Below are positions 44,982-55,610 of a stretch of DNA of 64,000 nt, piece by piece; position 1 is the first letter of the stretch; each line of letters starts with the position of its first letter. The DNA is from Vitreoscilla filiformis (GTDB lineage: Bacteria; Pseudomonadota; Gammaproteobacteria; Burkholderiales; Burkholderiaceae_C): NCBI RefSeq assembly GCF_002222655.1, contig NZ_CP022423.1, forward strand, positions 1,860,001-1,924,000, given 5' to 3'. A program made the position numbers and the translations under genes. Under the pieces are notes generated by a model. It saw only the letters and a list, made by a program, of their open reading frames with translations, was not told the DNA's origin and did no database searches.

Positions 44982-46361
44982 ATGTGGTGGATCGTGCCGC
45001 GCATCCTGGCGGCGGTGGCGTGGATCGCGGGCCTCACGGCAGCGGGTGCGGCACTGGGACACATGTGGGCCTGGGACTGGCAAGGCGGCCTGGTAGGGTG
45101 CGTGCTGGCCTCGGGGGTGTGGGTGGCACGGGATTCGTGGCGCGGCGTGCGCCTGGATCGCTGGCTCAACCTGACGCCGGACGCGCATACGCCATTGGAG
45201 TCTGGGCTGTGGGGCCACGTGGGGGTGCGGGTCGAGCGGCTGCTGCGCCAGCGCGAGGCCGACACCCGGCGCGAGCAAGCGCGCCTCAGCCATTTCTTGC
45301 AAGCCATTGAAGCCTCACCCAACGGCGTGCTGCTGCTGGATGAGCACGAGCAAATCGAGTGGTGCAGCGTGGTCGCAGCCGATCACCTGGGGCTGGATGC
45401 ACAGCGTGACTTGCGTCAGCGCATCACCAACCTCGTGCGCGTGCCGGCCTTCGTCAAGGCCCTGCATGAGGCGCCGGACGATGCCGATCCAGTCGTGTCC
45501 CTGCCGCGTCCGCGTGGCCAGGGCACGGTGCTGGTGACGTTGCGGCGTTTCGGTGAAGGCCAGCGCCTGCTGTTGACGCAGGACATCACCGAGCGCGAAC
45601 GCAACGAGGCGATGCGGCGAGATTTTGTCGCCAACGTGTCGCATGAAATCCGCACGCCGTTGACGGTGCTGGCCGGTTTCATCGAAACCATGGCGACACT
45701 GCCGCTGACCGAAGCCGAACGCAAACGTGTGCTGGTGTTGATGGATCAGCAGTCCAGGCGCATGCAAGCCTTGGTGGGTGATCTGCTGGCGCTGGCGCGC
45801 TTGGAGGGCAGCCCGCGTCCGCCGCTGGATCAGTGGGTCAGCCTGGACAAAATCGGGCAAGCCATCGAAGCCGAGGCGCGGGGCCTGTCGGCAGGGCGGC
45901 ATCGTTTCAGCTTTGATTGGGGCCATGGCATCCGCCTGGCCGGCAGTGAAAGCGAGTTGCAAAGCGCCGTGGCCAACTTGGTGAACAACGCGGTGCGTTA
46001 CACCCCCGGGCAAGGCGGGCTCATCACCGTACGCTGTGAGCTTCGCAGCGAAGGCGGTGTGGCCATTGAGGTGCGGGACAGTGGCCCCGGCATCGCCCCG
46101 GAACACATCCATCGCCTGACCGAGCGGTTTTACCGCGTCGATGGCAGTCGTTCACGCGAGACGGGGGGCACCGGGTTGGGGCTGTCCATCGTCAAGCACG
46201 TGGTGCAGCGCCACGGAGGCGAGTTGCAGATTCGCAGCGAGGTGGGGCAGGGGGCGTGTTTCTCACTGCTGCTGCCGGCCTTGCGTTGCCGTTGTGTCGT
46301 GCCGGTGAGTGCGCCAACACCCGCCCCCCTTGAAGCCGATCAGGAAGCCGACGGTCGCTGA
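44982..46361 (+). CDS. phoR: phosphate regulon sensor histidine kinase PhoR
   Basis: PhoR (459 residues) phosphorylates PhoB in low phosphate. Two N-terminal membrane helices (IVPRILAAVAWIAGLTAAGAA; GGLVGCVLASGVWVARD) have almost no periplasmic loop, then come a charged linker, a PAS domain (AIEASPNGVLLLDEHEQIEW), a HisKA box with His221 in NVSHEIRTPLTVLAGF, and HATPase boxes NLVNNAVRYTPGQGG, DSGPGIAPEH and GGTGLGLSIVKHV. The start at 44982 has GGGAGG 5 nt upstream. Its 3' end overlaps the convergent gene by 22 bp. Confidence 0.95.
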   Translation: MWWIVPRILAAVAWIAGLTAAGAALGHMWAWDWQGGLVGCVLASGVWVARDSWRGVRLDRWLNLTPDAHTPLESGLWGHVGVRVERLLRQREADTRREQARLSHFLQAIEASPNGVLLLDEHEQIEWCSVVAADHLGLDAQRDLRQRITNLVRVPAFVKALHEAPDDADPVVSLPRPRGQGTVLVTLRRFGEGQRLLLTQDITERERNEAMRRDFVANVSHEIRTPLTVLAGFIETMATLPLTEAERKRVLVLMDQQSRRMQALVGDLLALARLEGSPRPPLDQWVSLDKIGQAIEAEARGLSAGRHRFSFDWGHGIRLAGSESELQSAVANLVNNAVRYTPGQGGLITVRCELRSEGGVAIEVRDSGPGIAPEHIHRLTERFYRVDGSRSRETGGTGLGLSIVKHVVQRHGGELQIRSEVGQGACFSLLLPALRCRCVVPVSAPTPAPLEADQEADGR

Positions 46362-48046
46362 TACACCCAGGTTTGGGTGTGTCGATCCGTTGGCCGACGC
46401 ACCCGGGCCAGCAGCACCCAGCCTTCGGGGGCGCCGCTGGGCTCGGCGGCGTTGGTGCGCGACTCGATCAACCAGTGGTTGCAGCCTGGGCTGCCCGCCA
46501 GTACGTCACTGCGGCGGATGCCGTGGCGGCCCAGCGGCTGCACGCGGTACCCGCCCAGGGCCTCCAATGCCGCGATGCTGGGGCGCGATCCGCCTTGCAG
46601 CACCACACAACTGCCACGCGGCACATGGCGCGCCAGGGCGGTGATCAGCGGACGGGGGCTGCGGGCGTAGTCCAGCACGGGCAGCAGCAGCGTCATGGTG
46701 AGCAGCCAGCTCAGCGTCACGCCGCTGGCGGGCAGCACCAGGGTTTTCCAGAGCGGATGGCGGTGGCGGGCGGTGCGCCAGCGCACCAAGGCCAGCCAAG
46801 CCAGCGTGCCCAGCGCAGCGAACAGCAGCTCCACGGCTTGGAAGCGCACCTCAAACCCCGGCGCCAGCCGCAGAATGTTGGCCAGCGGCTGAGCTGGCAC
46901 ACCGCCTTGCATGGAGGCGTAGATCACCCATACCGCCAGCGCTGCCAGGCTGAAAAAGAACACCGAAAACCAGTCGATCGCTGCTCCGGCGCTGCGCTGC
47001 AACGTGGGCAGGGCAAATGCGGCCAGCACGGCCAGGCCGGGCAGGGCGAGCATCAGCACGCGGTCGTAGCCGTTCATGAGCACGAACGCACCACTGCACA
47101 CGGCCACCATGCTCAATGGAATCGAGATGTGCCGATGGTGCCAGTGGTGACGCCAGCGCCACAGCGTCCACAGCACCAATGGCCAAGTGGGCCAGGTGAA
47201 CCACACCAGCGTCCGGCCCATGGCCCAGAGGCCGGCCAGCGAGCGTGGCCCATCCAAGCGCCAGCGCCAGGCATCGGCCCAGGTGGCCAGGCCAGCAGCC
47301 ACCGCCAAGGCGAGCAGCAGCCAAGGACTCAGGCGACGCACCTGTGGATAGTTGGAGAAAGCCCACACCAGCCCACCCGCCGTGCCCAGCGCCAAGGCCA
47401 GCGAGGGGGCCCCGCTGAGCGCCAGTGCGACCACAGCCAACCCAGCCACCCAACCGGCGATGTGGGTGCGAAAAGGCGCCGCTGCCAAAGCCCACAACAA
47501 CGCGGCCACCTCGCTGAGTTGCACCAGCTCGGGCGTGGTTTCATGCCCCAATTGCAGCAGGCCCAGGCAGGCGACCAAGGCCAACAGGGCGCCATCAGCC
47601 AGGGCGCGGGCATAGTCCACCGGATGGGCCTCGCCCCCGAAAGCGAAACGCACCGGCTGCGCCGCTTCCGTGCGGGCCAGATGGAACGTGGCATACCAAA
47701 CGCCCGCCAAAGTGGCCAACAGCAGCAGCGCAAAAGGCAGGCGGGCGGCCAGCGCTGGGTCGATCCACGAACCCAGTGCTTGGATGAACACTGCGCCCAG
47801 CCAGTGCGGTAACAACGCGCCATCGGTGGGCAGACCGCCCAGCATCGGCGCCAGCCACGACGTGCGTCCCTCCGCCATGGCCAGCATGTAGGCGTAGGCG
47901 GTGAGGTCGGCATTGCGCCATGGGTCGCGGCCAATCACGCCGGGCAGGACATAGGCCGCGCACAGCAGCCACAACGCCCAACGGGGCAACGCCTGGGCTG
48001 CGCGATGGGGCACGAGTGCGGGGGTGGGCAGGTTCACGGAAGCCAT
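46340..48046 (-). CDS. multi-spanning membrane protein, glycosyltransferase-39-like
   Basis: This 568-residue protein has about ten to twelve membrane helices and begins with a luminal-loop motif LPGVIGRDPWRNADLTAYAYM resembling ArnT/GT-C enzymes (acidic residues after the first helix). WLAPMLGGLPTDGALLPHWLG followed by AVFIQALG also fits GT39-type transferases using polyprenyl-phosphate sugars. The soluble C-terminus (CVVLQGGSRPSIAALEALGGY) would be periplasmic. The substrate is unknown. It is convergent with phoR, in a position where relatives often have ppk. Confidence 0.65.
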   Translation of the reverse strand: MASVNLPTPALVPHRAAQALPRWALWLLCAAYVLPGVIGRDPWRNADLTAYAYMLAMAEGRTSWLAPMLGGLPTDGALLPHWLGAVFIQALGSWIDPALAARLPFALLLLATLAGVWYATFHLARTEAAQPVRFAFGGEAHPVDYARALADGALLALVACLGLLQLGHETTPELVQLSEVAALLWALAAAPFRTHIAGWVAGLAVVALALSGAPSLALALGTAGGLVWAFSNYPQVRRLSPWLLLALAVAAGLATWADAWRWRLDGPRSLAGLWAMGRTLVWFTWPTWPLVLWTLWRWRHHWHHRHISIPLSMVAVCSGAFVLMNGYDRVLMLALPGLAVLAAFALPTLQRSAGAAIDWFSVFFFSLAALAVWVIYASMQGGVPAQPLANILRLAPGFEVRFQAVELLFAALGTLAWLALVRWRTARHRHPLWKTLVLPASGVTLSWLLTMTLLLPVLDYARSPRPLITALARHVPRGSCVVLQGGSRPSIAALEALGGYRVQPLGRHGIRRSDVLAGSPGCNHWLIESRTNAAEPSGAPEGWVLLARVRRPTDRHTQTWVYQRPSAS

Positions 48047-48068
48047 GGGCCAACAAACTCAACAGGCG

Positions 48069-48094
48069 AAAAAAAAGGCAGCCGAGGCTGCCTT
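48069..48094 (-). terminator. intrinsic terminator of the trxA-rho-rpmE2 cluster
   Basis: On the minus strand AAGGCAGCC and GGCTGCCTT form a perfect 9-bp stem (48075-48094) with a 2-nt loop, followed by an uninterrupted T-run (A at 48069-48076 on the plus strand). It lies 33 bp after the rpmE2 stop. Confidence 0.9.
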
Positions 48095-48126
48095 CTGGCG
48101 CAAGTCGGATCGACTTGCCACCGACC

Positions 48127-48387
48127 TCACTTCTTGATCGTGAGGTGCGCAAACTTGTTGCGGAACTTCTCGACGCGGCCGCCCAGCGTATCCACGCTCT
48201 TTTGCTGGCCGGTGTAGAAGGGGTGCGATTCGCTGGTGGTTTCCAGCTTGAACAGCGGCAGTTGGCGGCCGTCGTCCATCGTGATGGTTTCACGGGTCGG
48301 AGCGCAAGAGCGCGTCACGAACTTGAAGCCGTTGGACAGATCGACGAAGCAGACGTCGCGGTAGTTTGGGTGGATGCCGTTTTTCAT
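48127..48387 (-). CDS. rpmE2: 50S ribosomal protein L31 type B
   Basis: This 86-residue protein ([20 protein letters not shown] ... [12 protein letters not shown]) is an L31 of the zinc-independent type B. It lacks the CxxC pair, having V-C-F only, and contains the type-B insertion [19 protein letters not shown]. Such paralogs replace the zinc form under zinc limitation in some bacteria; here it may be the only L31. The start at 48387 fits the conserved N-terminus. It follows rho by 130 bp on the same strand. Confidence 0.95.
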   Translation of the reverse strand: MKNGIHPNYRDVCFVDLSNGFKFVTRSCAPTRETITMDDGRQLPLFKLETTSESHPFYTGQQKSVDTLGGRVEKFRNKFAHLTIKK

Positions 48388-48517
48388 GACGGTGTGGGCG
48401 CCAACGCGCCTTCCTGTGTCGCTGTTGGGGGAGCCGGGAGCCACGCGGGCACAGCGCCAGCGCACTTTCCGACAGCGGAAAAACCGAGGATTCTATCAGC
48501 GCGCAACCGCGCTGTGA

Positions 48518-49780
48518 TCATCCGCCTCGGCGCATCAGATCGAAGAAGTCCAGATTGTTCTTGGTGGACTTCATCTTGTTGAGGATGAACTCCATCGCCT
48601 CGATTTCGTCCATCGGATAAAGCAGCTTGCGCAAAATCCAGGTTTTTTGCAGGATTTCCGGGCGCAGCAGCATTTCCTCACGCCGCGTGCCGGACTTGTT
48701 CAGCAAAATCGACGGGTACACACGCTTCTCGGCCATGCGACGATCCAGGTGGATTTCGCAGTTGCCGGTGCCCTTGAATTCCTCGTAGATCACCTCGTCC
48801 ATGCGGCTGCCGGTGTCCACCAGCGCGGTGCCGATGATGGTGAGCGAGCCGCCTTCTTCGATGTTGCGCGCTGCGCCGAAGAAACGCTTGGGGCGTTGCA
48901 GGGCGTTGGCGTCCACACCGCCGGTCAGCACCTTGCCGGAGCTGGGCAGCACGTTGTTGTAGGCGCGGGCCAAGCGGGTGATCGAGTCCAGCAGGATCAC
49001 CACGTCTTTGCGCAGCTCGACCAGGCGCTTGGCCCGTTCGATCACCATTTCGGCCACTTGGACGTGGCGGGCCGCCGGCTCGTCAAAGGTCGAGCTGATG
49101 ACCTCGCCGCGCACGGTGCGCTGCATTTCAGTCACTTCTTCGGGGCGCTCGTCCACCAGCAGCACGATCAGATGCACGTCCGGGTGGTTGGCCACGATGG
49201 CGTGGGCCAGGTGCTGCATCATCACCGTTTTGCCGCTCTTGGGCGGGGCCACCAGCAGGGCGCGCTGGCCCTTGCCCAGCGGCGCGATCAGGTCAATGAT
49301 GCGGCTGGTGATGTTTTCTTCGGCACGGATCTCACGCTCCAGCCTGAACGCTTCCTTGGGGAAAAGCGGCGTCAGGTTCTCGAACATGATCTTGTGCTTA
49401 TTCTCCTCGGGCGTCAGGCCGTTGACGCGATCGACTTTGACCAGGGCGAAATAACGCTCGCCGTCCTTGGGCACGCGCACTTCGCCTTCGATCAGGTCGC
49501 CGGTGTGGAGGTTGAAGCGGCGGATTTGGCTCGGGCTGAGGTAAATGTCGTCGGTGGACGCCATGTAACTCGTGTCGATCGAGCGCAGGAAGCCGAAGCC
49601 ATCCGGCAGGACTTCCAGCACGCCGTCTCCGAAGACCTGCTCACCGGCCTTGGCGCGCTTTTTCATGATCGCAAACATCAGCTCCTGCTTGCGCATGCGA
49701 GCGACGTTGTCGATGTCCAGCGCTTCGCCCATTTTGATGAGCTCGGAGACGTGAAGCGCCTTCAGTTCGGAAAGATGCAT
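48518..49780 (-). CDS. rho: transcription termination factor Rho
   Basis: Rho (420 residues) is the hexameric RNA translocase that ends untranslated transcripts. The N-terminal helical domain ([20 protein letters not shown]) is followed by the RNA-binding cold-shock fold ([20 protein letters not shown]). The motor shows Walker [28 protein letters not shown] and the Q/R-loop regions. The start at 49780 gives the canonical MHLSELK. No linker insertion is present. The 298-bp leader between trxA and rho has no gene and could host autoregulation. Confidence 0.98.
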   Translation of the reverse strand: MHLSELKALHVSELIKMGEALDIDNVARMRKQELMFAIMKKRAKAGEQVFGDGVLEVLPDGFGFLRSIDTSYMASTDDIYLSPSQIRRFNLHTGDLIEGEVRVPKDGERYFALVKVDRVNGLTPEENKHKIMFENLTPLFPKEAFRLEREIRAEENITSRIIDLIAPLGKGQRALLVAPPKSGKTVMMQHLAHAIVANHPDVHLIVLLVDERPEEVTEMQRTVRGEVISSTFDEPAARHVQVAEMVIERAKRLVELRKDVVILLDSITRLARAYNNVLPSSGKVLTGGVDANALQRPKRFFGAARNIEEGGSLTIIGTALVDTGSRMDEVIYEEFKGTGNCEIHLDRRMAEKRVYPSILLNKSGTRREEMLLRPEILQKTWILRKLLYPMDEIEAMEFILNKMKSTKNNLDFFDLMRRGG

Positions 49781-50078
49781 GGAGAAACACCCCTGGGGTG
49801 ACGGGCCGCGCCTGGCCGACGGCGCACAAGGCCCGAAAAATCGCAACCCTTTCGGAAACACGGTGCGGCGCATGGCCCAGCAGTGTCCGAAACAGTGCGC
49901 GGTACGAAATCAGTGACGTGGGAACGGTTGGCCGGGAACTTCACGCGCCGGGCGCAGCGTGTGGCGTGCGCGGGCGTGTCGGCCGAAAGCCTGGTCTGGC
50001 AGCAGCGGCGGGCTCTGTGAGGAAAACCGCGCCGCGTGCGTCAAGCGGACGATTATAGAGGAGAGATCGGACGGACGA
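49781..50078 (-). other. rho leader region, no gene seen
   Basis: There are 298 bp between the trxA stop and the rho start. The part nearest rho is GC-rich with short inverted segments (for example CACCCCTGGGGTG at 49788-49800); no open frame with coding character is present. Rho leaders are often sites of autogenous termination, but the sequence shows no decisive element. Confidence 0.4.
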
Positions 50079-50408
50079 TCAGAGATTCGCGTCGATGAAG
50101 GCCGTCAGTTGGGCTTTGCTCAAAGCGCCGACCTTGGTGGCTGCCAGTTTGCCGTCTTTGAACAGCATCAGCGTCGGGATGCCACGGATGCCGAACTTGG
50201 CCGGAATTTCGCGGTTGTGATCGACGTTCATCTTGGCCACATTCATGCGGCCAGCGTAGCCGTGGGCGATTTCGTCCAGCAGAGGGGCGATCATCTTGCA
50301 GGGGCCGCACCACTCGGCCCAGTAATCGACCAGCACGGGCTTGTCGGAGTGCAGAACCTGGGCCTCGAACGAGGCGTCAGAAATGTGCTTGATCAGTTCG
50401 GTGCTCAT
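50079..50408 (-). CDS. trxA: thioredoxin
   Basis: This 109-residue protein is a canonical thioredoxin that reduces disulfides using electrons from thioredoxin reductase. The active site WCGPC is in [20 protein letters not shown], and the cis-proline is in [14 protein letters not shown]. The start at 50408 gives [14 protein letters not shown], the usual N-terminus. It lies upstream of rho in the conserved trxA-rho order and is divergent from the MFS gene (167 bp apart). Confidence 0.97.
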   Translation of the reverse strand: MSTELIKHISDASFEAQVLHSDKPVLVDYWAEWCGPCKMIAPLLDEIAHGYAGRMNVAKMNVDHNREIPAKFGIRGIPTLMLFKDGKLAATKVGALSKAQLTAFIDANL

Positions 50409-50575
50409 GGGAAGGGTTCCTAAGGGCTGACCACGGCGGCCGGGGGATGCACGCATCGCGGCTTAAACAGGGTCGAACGATTCTGACATAAAGGCTGGGG
50501 CATCGCTTGGCTGTTGGTTTGTGGGGATGTCCAGGCGGCAGCGCAAGGTTTGTGTCAGCCGTTAAGCTTGGTGCA

Positions 50576-51880
50576 ATGCATGACGTTTCTTCTTCAGGCG
50601 CCCCCGAGCGCCTGTTTGGGCAGCACGACTATGTGCGCCTGATGATGGCCCGTTTCACGGGCACCGCCGCCAACCAAATGCTGATGGTGGCCCTGGGCTG
50701 GCAGATGTACGACCTGACGCAAAGCGCCTGGGATTTGGGCCTGGTGGGCCTGGCGCAGTTCGTGCCGGCCTTGCTGCTGACCTTGCCTGCCGGGCAATGG
50801 GTGGATCGCAGCGACCGGCGCTGGACGCTGGCCTTGAGTCTGCTGCTGCAAGCCCTGGTTGCCGGGGGGCTGGTGCTGGCCAGCGCGGGCGGGTGGGTCA
50901 GTGATGGTTGGATTTTGGGGCTGTCGATGCTGCTGGGCTGCGCCCGGGCGGTGCAAATGCCATCGATGCAGGCGTTGTTGCCGTCCTTGGTGCCGGCATC
51001 GCTGTTGCCGCGTGCTGTGGCCGTGAGCAGCTCACTGATGCAGGCGGCCATCATCATGGGCCCGGCTTTGGGCGGTGCGCTGTACGCTTTGGGGCCTTGG
51101 ACGGCCACCCAATGGGGCGCATCGCCTGCCGCAGCGCCGCACATGGGGGCTGCGCTGGTGTACGGCAGCAGCCTGGGTTTGCTGGCGCTGGCGGTGGGGG
51201 CGACGCTGCTCATCCGCCATCGCCCTGCGCCAGTGACGGCGCCGCGTGAAGGCTGGGCCGGTTTGACGGCGGGCTTGCACTTCATCCTGGGGCGCCCGGT
51301 GTTGCTGGGGGCGGTGGCGCTGGACTTGTTCGCTGTGCTGCTGGGCGGCGCCACAGCGCTGCTGCCGATTTTTGCGCGGGACATCTTGCACACCGGCCCC
51401 GAAGGTCTGGGCCTGCTGCGCGCTGCGCCAGCGGTGGGGGCGGTGCTGCTGGGGTTGTGGTTGTCCCATCGGCCCATCGAGCGGCGCACGGGGCCGTTGC
51501 TGCTGGGCTCCGTGGCGGTCTATGGTGTGGCCACGCTGGGGTTCGGTTTGGCGCGGGAATTTTGGTGGGCGTTTGCGGCGCTATTCGTCACCGGAGCGGC
51601 GGACATGGTCAGCGTCGTTATCCGCCAATCGCTGGTGCAGTTGGAAACGCCGGACGCCATGCGTGGCCGGGTGGCGGCGGTGAACTCGGTGTTCATCGGC
51701 GCGAGCAACCAGTTGGGCGAGTTTGAGTCGGGCGCGACGGCGGCGTGGCTGGGGCCGGTCGGGTCGGTGATGCTGGGTGGGGTCGGCACCTTGGTGGTGG
51801 TGGCCGCGTGGCTCAAACTGTTCCCGGCTTTGGCGCAGCGCGATGCGCTGCACCCAGGCGCCCCGGCAGCGCTCAAATGA
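50576..51880 (+). CDS. MFS transporter (DHA3/enterobactin-exporter-like)
   Basis: This 434-residue inner-membrane protein has about 12 helices. The MFS loop motif between helices 2 and 3 is [17 protein letters not shown]. The pattern ([61 protein letters not shown] followed by [10 protein letters not shown]) fits the MFS_3 drug/siderophore exporter group. The substrate is unknown. The start at 50576 is set by [13 protein letters not shown] ahead of helix 1. Its end overlaps the convergent lexA end by 8 bp. Confidence 0.88.
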   Translation: MHDVSSSGAPERLFGQHDYVRLMMARFTGTAANQMLMVALGWQMYDLTQSAWDLGLVGLAQFVPALLLTLPAGQWVDRSDRRWTLALSLLLQALVAGGLVLASAGGWVSDGWILGLSMLLGCARAVQMPSMQALLPSLVPASLLPRAVAVSSSLMQAAIIMGPALGGALYALGPWTATQWGASPAAAPHMGAALVYGSSLGLLALAVGATLLIRHRPAPVTAPREGWAGLTAGLHFILGRPVLLGAVALDLFAVLLGGATALLPIFARDILHTGPEGLGLLRAAPAVGAVLLGLWLSHRPIERRTGPLLLGSVAVYGVATLGFGLAREFWWAFAALFVTGAADMVSVVIRQSLVQLETPDAMRGRVAAVNSVFIGASNQLGEFESGATAAWLGPVGSVMLGGVGTLVVVAAWLKLFPALAQRDALHPGAPAALK

Positions 51881-52550
51881 GCATGTTCTGCCGCACCAGC
51901 CCGACGGCAATGCCTTCGATGAAAAAATCCTCGGCGCCGTTGGGGACGTGGATCGGCTGAAAGTCGGTGTTTTCGGGCAGCAAATCCACGCCCGTGCGGG
52001 TGCGGTGAAAGCGCTTCACCGTCACTTCCTCACCCAATCGAGCCACCACGATTTGGCCGTTGCGGGCGTCGCTGGCGCGTTGCACGGCCAGCAAATCCCC
52101 ATCGACGATGCCCACGTCGCGCATGCTCATGCCGCGCACTTTGAGCAGATAGTCGGGTTTGCGGGCGAACAGGTTCGCTTCCAGCACGTAATGTTGATCG
52201 ATGTTTTCTTGCGCCAAGATCGGATGCCCCGCCGCCACGCGCCCCACCAGCGGCAGGGTGAGCGAGGCCACGCCCGGCAGCGGTAACACCGTCTGGCGCC
52301 CACGGGCTTCGTTCAGGGCCTGTAAGGTGCGGTTTTGGAGCCGAATGCCGCGTGCGGTGCCACCCAGCAGTTCGATCACGCCTTTGCGGGCCAGGGCCTG
52401 CAAGTGCTCTTCCGCCGAGTTGGGCGATTTGAATCCCAGCTCGGTGGCGATTTCCGCACGGGTCGGGGGAGCGCCCGTGCGCTCAATGGTGCTTTGCACC
52501 AGATCGAGGATCTGCTGCTGGCGGGCGGTGAGTTTGGGGCGTTCGTTCAT
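51873..52550 (-). CDS. lexA: SOS repressor LexA
   Basis: LexA (225 residues) represses DNA-damage genes and self-cleaves when bound by RecA filaments. The N-terminal winged helix is [20 protein letters not shown] and [18 protein letters not shown]. The cleavage site Ala-Gly is in [11 protein letters not shown], and the catalytic Ser and Lys are in [11 protein letters not shown] and [10 protein letters not shown]. The start at 52550 gives [12 protein letters not shown]. No convincing SOS box is visible in the 48 bp before it. It is divergent from the asparaginase gene. Confidence 0.96.
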   Translation of the reverse strand: MNERPKLTARQQQILDLVQSTIERTGAPPTRAEIATELGFKSPNSAEEHLQALARKGVIELLGGTARGIRLQNRTLQALNEARGRQTVLPLPGVASLTLPLVGRVAAGHPILAQENIDQHYVLEANLFARKPDYLLKVRGMSMRDVGIVDGDLLAVQRASDARNGQIVVARLGEEVTVKRFHRTRTGVDLLPENTDFQPIHVPNGAEDFFIEGIAVGLVRQNMLI

Positions 52551-52598
52551 GGGCTGAGGTTCCATCCAGTGGCTGTATTTTCATCCAAGGTTTTTGAA

Positions 52599-53564
52599 AT
52601 GCCAAACCCTTTGCAACGCATCGTGATTTTGGGCACCGGCGGCACCATCGCCGGGCAATCGGCGGCGCGCACGGACAACGTCGGTTACCGCGCCGGCGAG
52701 CTGGGCGTGGCACAGTTGGTGGCCGCCATTCCGGCTTTGGCGGGCTGGCCGTTGGAAGCCGAACAAGTGGCCCAGCTCGACAGCAAGGACATGAGCCACG
52801 CCATCTGGCGCCGCTTGGCCGAGCGCGTGGCGGCCCACTTGGCGCGGCCCGAGGTGGCCGGCCTCGTCATCACCCACGGCACGGACACGCTGGAAGAAAC
52901 CGCCTGGCTGTTGCACCGCGTGCTGGCGCCCATCAAGCCGGTGGTGCTGACGGCGGCCATGCGCCCGGCCAGCGCCTTGCAAGCCGATGGCCCACAAAAC
53001 CTGCTGGACGCGGTGACGCTGGCCGCCACCCCCGGCGCACAAGGTGTGCTGGCGCTGTTGGCGGGTGAGGTTCACAGCGCACAGAGCGTGCGCAAGCTGC
53101 ACCCCTACCGCATCGATGCCTTCAGTTCAGGCGATGAAGGCCCGGTGGCGCGGGTGGAAGAAGGCCGCGTGGTGCCGCTGCGCCCCTGGCCGCAAGCCGA
53201 CGCGCTGGGGCTGGACGTGTTGCCACCCGATGAAGCTGCTTGGCCGTTGGTCGCCATCCTGCCCAGCCACGCGGGCTTGAGTGAAGCGGTGGTGCGGGCG
53301 CAGGTGCAGGCGTTGGCGTCGCTGGGACTGTGCGGCTTGGTGTTGGAAGGCACCGGCAACGGCACCGTGCATGCGGCGCTGGAAGCCGTGGCGCGTGAGG
53401 TGCAGCAACGCGGGGTGCGCGTGCTGCGTGCCAGCCGCTGCCAAGGCGGCAGCGTGGTGGGCGATCCAGCGGGGGCGCTGCCTTCAGCCGGTGCGCTGGG
53501 GCCGGCCAAGGCGCGGGTGGAGTTGCTGTTGCAACACCTGGCCGAAGCGCACCGGGCGCCGTAA
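52599..53564 (+). CDS. L-asparaginase
   Basis: This 321-residue enzyme hydrolyses asparagine to aspartate and ammonia. The two catalytic threonine motifs are present: VILGTGGTIAGQSA and VITHGTDTLEETAWLL. Others are KPVVLTAAMRPASALQADGP and GLVLEGTGNGTVH. No signal peptide is visible, so it is probably cytoplasmic despite type-II-like length. The start at 52599 follows the lexA divergent region by 48 bp. Confidence 0.93.
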   Translation: MPNPLQRIVILGTGGTIAGQSAARTDNVGYRAGELGVAQLVAAIPALAGWPLEAEQVAQLDSKDMSHAIWRRLAERVAAHLARPEVAGLVITHGTDTLEETAWLLHRVLAPIKPVVLTAAMRPASALQADGPQNLLDAVTLAATPGAQGVLALLAGEVHSAQSVRKLHPYRIDAFSSGDEGPVARVEEGRVVPLRPWPQADALGLDVLPPDEAAWPLVAILPSHAGLSEAVVRAQVQALASLGLCGLVLEGTGNGTVHAALEAVAREVQQRGVRVLRASRCQGGSVVGDPAGALPSAGALGPAKARVELLLQHLAEAHRAP

Positions 53565-53576
53565 CGCTGCGCCGAC

Positions 53577-55610
53577 TCAGACGCCCGCTGCTTCGATGGC
53601 TTCGATCTGCTCGTGCAGTTCCAGCCAGCGTTCTTCCAGCGTTTCCAGCTCGGCACCGATGTGGTTCAGCGTGCGTCCGGCCTCGGCCATGTCCGGCCCG
53701 GCGACTTTGCCGTCCACGATGTCGGTTTCGATGCGCGTGCGCTCGGTGTTGAGTTTGGCCATGCGCGTGTCGATCTGCTGAATCTCGTTGCGCAGCGGGC
53801 GCGTCTTGGCAGCCAGCGCTTGGCGCGCCTGGGCGGCGGCTTTGCGATCTTCGCGGCCACTGCCGCTGGCCGGCTTGGCGGCTGGGGCGGCGGCGGCTTG
53901 GCTGGTGGCACCGGTCGAAGCGGGCGCCGCAGCGGCGGAACTGGCCGCGTTGCTGGCGCTGCTGCCCTTGCCGGAGAGTGCGCGCTGCGCCTCGCGGCTG
54001 CGCTCCAGCAGCCATTTTTGGTAGTCGTCCAGATCGCCGTCGAAGGGTTTGACGGCGCCATCGGCCACCAGCCAGAACTCGTCGCAGACCTCGCGCAGCA
54101 GCGCCCGGTCGTGGCTCACCAGCATCACCGTGCCGTCGAACTCGTTCAGCGCCATGGAGAGTGCTTCGCGGGTCGTCAAGTCGAGGTGGTTCGTCGGTTC
54201 GTCCAGCAGCAGCAGGTTCGGGCGTTGCCACACCAGGCTGGCCAGCACCAGCCGCGCCTTCTCACCGCCCGACAGCGTGCCGATGCTCTGGTTCACCATG
54301 TCGCCCACAAAGCGGAATTGGCCAAGGAAATCGCGCAGCTCCTGCTCCCGGCCTTCGCTGCCCAGGTGCGCCGCCACTTGGCGCGCCAGGCGCACCATGT
54401 GCTGCAAAGGCGTGTCCTCGCGGTGCAGCAAGTCCATTTCCTGCTGGGCGAAGTAGCCAATCGCCAGCCCCTTGCCTTCGGTGAGCGTGCCGGCGAGGGC
54501 AGGGTGTGCCCGCGCAATCGTCTTCACCACCGTGGATTTGCCCTGACCGTTCGCACCCAAAATGCCGATGCGCTGCCCCGCCAACACCGTGCGGTTGATG
54601 TTGTGGACGATGGGTTTGTCCGAGCCATCCTCGTTGGCGCCGACGTAGCCGCAGACCACATCGCGCATCGCCAGCATCGGGTTCGGCAGGCTCAAGGGTT
54701 CGCGGAACTCGAAGGAAAAATCGCTGGCGGTGAGCACGGGCGCCAGCTTCTCCATGCGGGCCAGCGCCTTGACCCGGCTTTGCGCCTGCTTGGCTTTGGT
54801 GGCCTGGGCCTTGAAGCGGTCAATGAAGCGTTGCAGGTGCGCCATGCGATCCTGCTGCTTGGCGAAGGCGGCGGCTTGCTGCTCCAGGCGCTCGGCGCGC
54901 ATCTCTTCAAAGCGCGTGTAGTTGCCGCCGTAGCGCGTGAGTTTGGCCTCGTCCAGATGCAGCGTCACCGAGGTGATGGCGTCCAAAAACTCCCGGTCGT
55001 GGCTGATGATGAGCAGCGTGCCGGCGTAGCGTTGCAGCCAGCCTTCGAGCCAGACCAGCGCGTCCAAGTCCAAGTGGTTGGTGGGTTCGTCCAGCAGCAT
55101 CAAATCGGCCGGGCACATCAAGGCGCGGGCCAGTTGCAGGCGCATGCGCCAGCCGCCGGAAAAACTGTTCACCGGCGCGTCGAGTTGATCGACGCGGAAT
55201 CCCAGCCCCAGCAACAGCGTTTGCGCCCGGGCGCGGGCGTCAAACGCGCCGGCTTCTTCCAGCGAAACGTGGGCATGCGCCATCGCTTCGCCATCGTCTG
55301 CTGCTTCCGCTTGGGCGAGTTCGGCTTGGGCTTCCATCAAGCGGGTGTCGCCTTCCAGCACAAAGTCGGTGGCGGGGGTATCGACCTCGGGCATGTGCTG
55401 GGCCACTTCACCCAGGCGCCATTTCGGCGGGATGTCAAAGTCCCCCACATCGGCGCCCAGGCGCCCGGCCAACAGCGCAAACAGGCTGGATTTGCCCGCG
55501 CCATTGCGCCCCACAAGGCCGACTTTTTCGCCGGGGTTGAGGGTGACACTGGCGCTGTCCAGCACCACTTTCACACCCCGACGCAGGGTGAGGTTGCGCA
55601 GCGTGATCAT
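53577..55610 (-). CDS. ABC-F family ATPase (YheS-like)
   Basis: This 677-residue protein has two ABC domains in one chain and no membrane segments. Walker A motifs are GLVGRNGAGKSSLFALLAG and GILGANGQGKSTVVKTIA, signatures are SFSGGWRMRLQLARAL and LSGGEKARLVLASLV, with the ABC-F linker (ERLEQQAAAFAKQQDRMAHL) between them. ABC-F proteins act on the ribosome E-site as translation factors. A C-terminal Ala/Ser-rich linker leads to a coiled coil. It overlaps prmB by 4 bp. Confidence 0.92.
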   Translation of the reverse strand: MITLRNLTLRRGVKVVLDSASVTLNPGEKVGLVGRNGAGKSSLFALLAGRLGADVGDFDIPPKWRLGEVAQHMPEVDTPATDFVLEGDTRLMEAQAELAQAEAADDGEAMAHAHVSLEEAGAFDARARAQTLLLGLGFRVDQLDAPVNSFSGGWRMRLQLARALMCPADLMLLDEPTNHLDLDALVWLEGWLQRYAGTLLIISHDREFLDAITSVTLHLDEAKLTRYGGNYTRFEEMRAERLEQQAAAFAKQQDRMAHLQRFIDRFKAQATKAKQAQSRVKALARMEKLAPVLTASDFSFEFREPLSLPNPMLAMRDVVCGYVGANEDGSDKPIVHNINRTVLAGQRIGILGANGQGKSTVVKTIARAHPALAGTLTEGKGLAIGYFAQQEMDLLHREDTPLQHMVRLARQVAAHLGSEGREQELRDFLGQFRFVGDMVNQSIGTLSGGEKARLVLASLVWQRPNLLLLDEPTNHLDLTTREALSMALNEFDGTVMLVSHDRALLREVCDEFWLVADGAVKPFDGDLDDYQKWLLERSREAQRALSGKGSSASNAASSAAAAPASTGATSQAAAAPAAKPASGSGREDRKAAAQARQALAAKTRPLRNEIQQIDTRMAKLNTERTRIETDIVDGKVAGPDMAEAGRTLNHIGAELETLEERWLELHEQIEAIEAAGV

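Noticed and set aside
52551..52598. Possible SOS box (CTGTATTTTCATCCAA) between lexA and the asparaginase gene
   Set aside because: Only the left half fits CTGT-N8-ACAG; the right half is CCAA, so it is not supported as a LexA operator.
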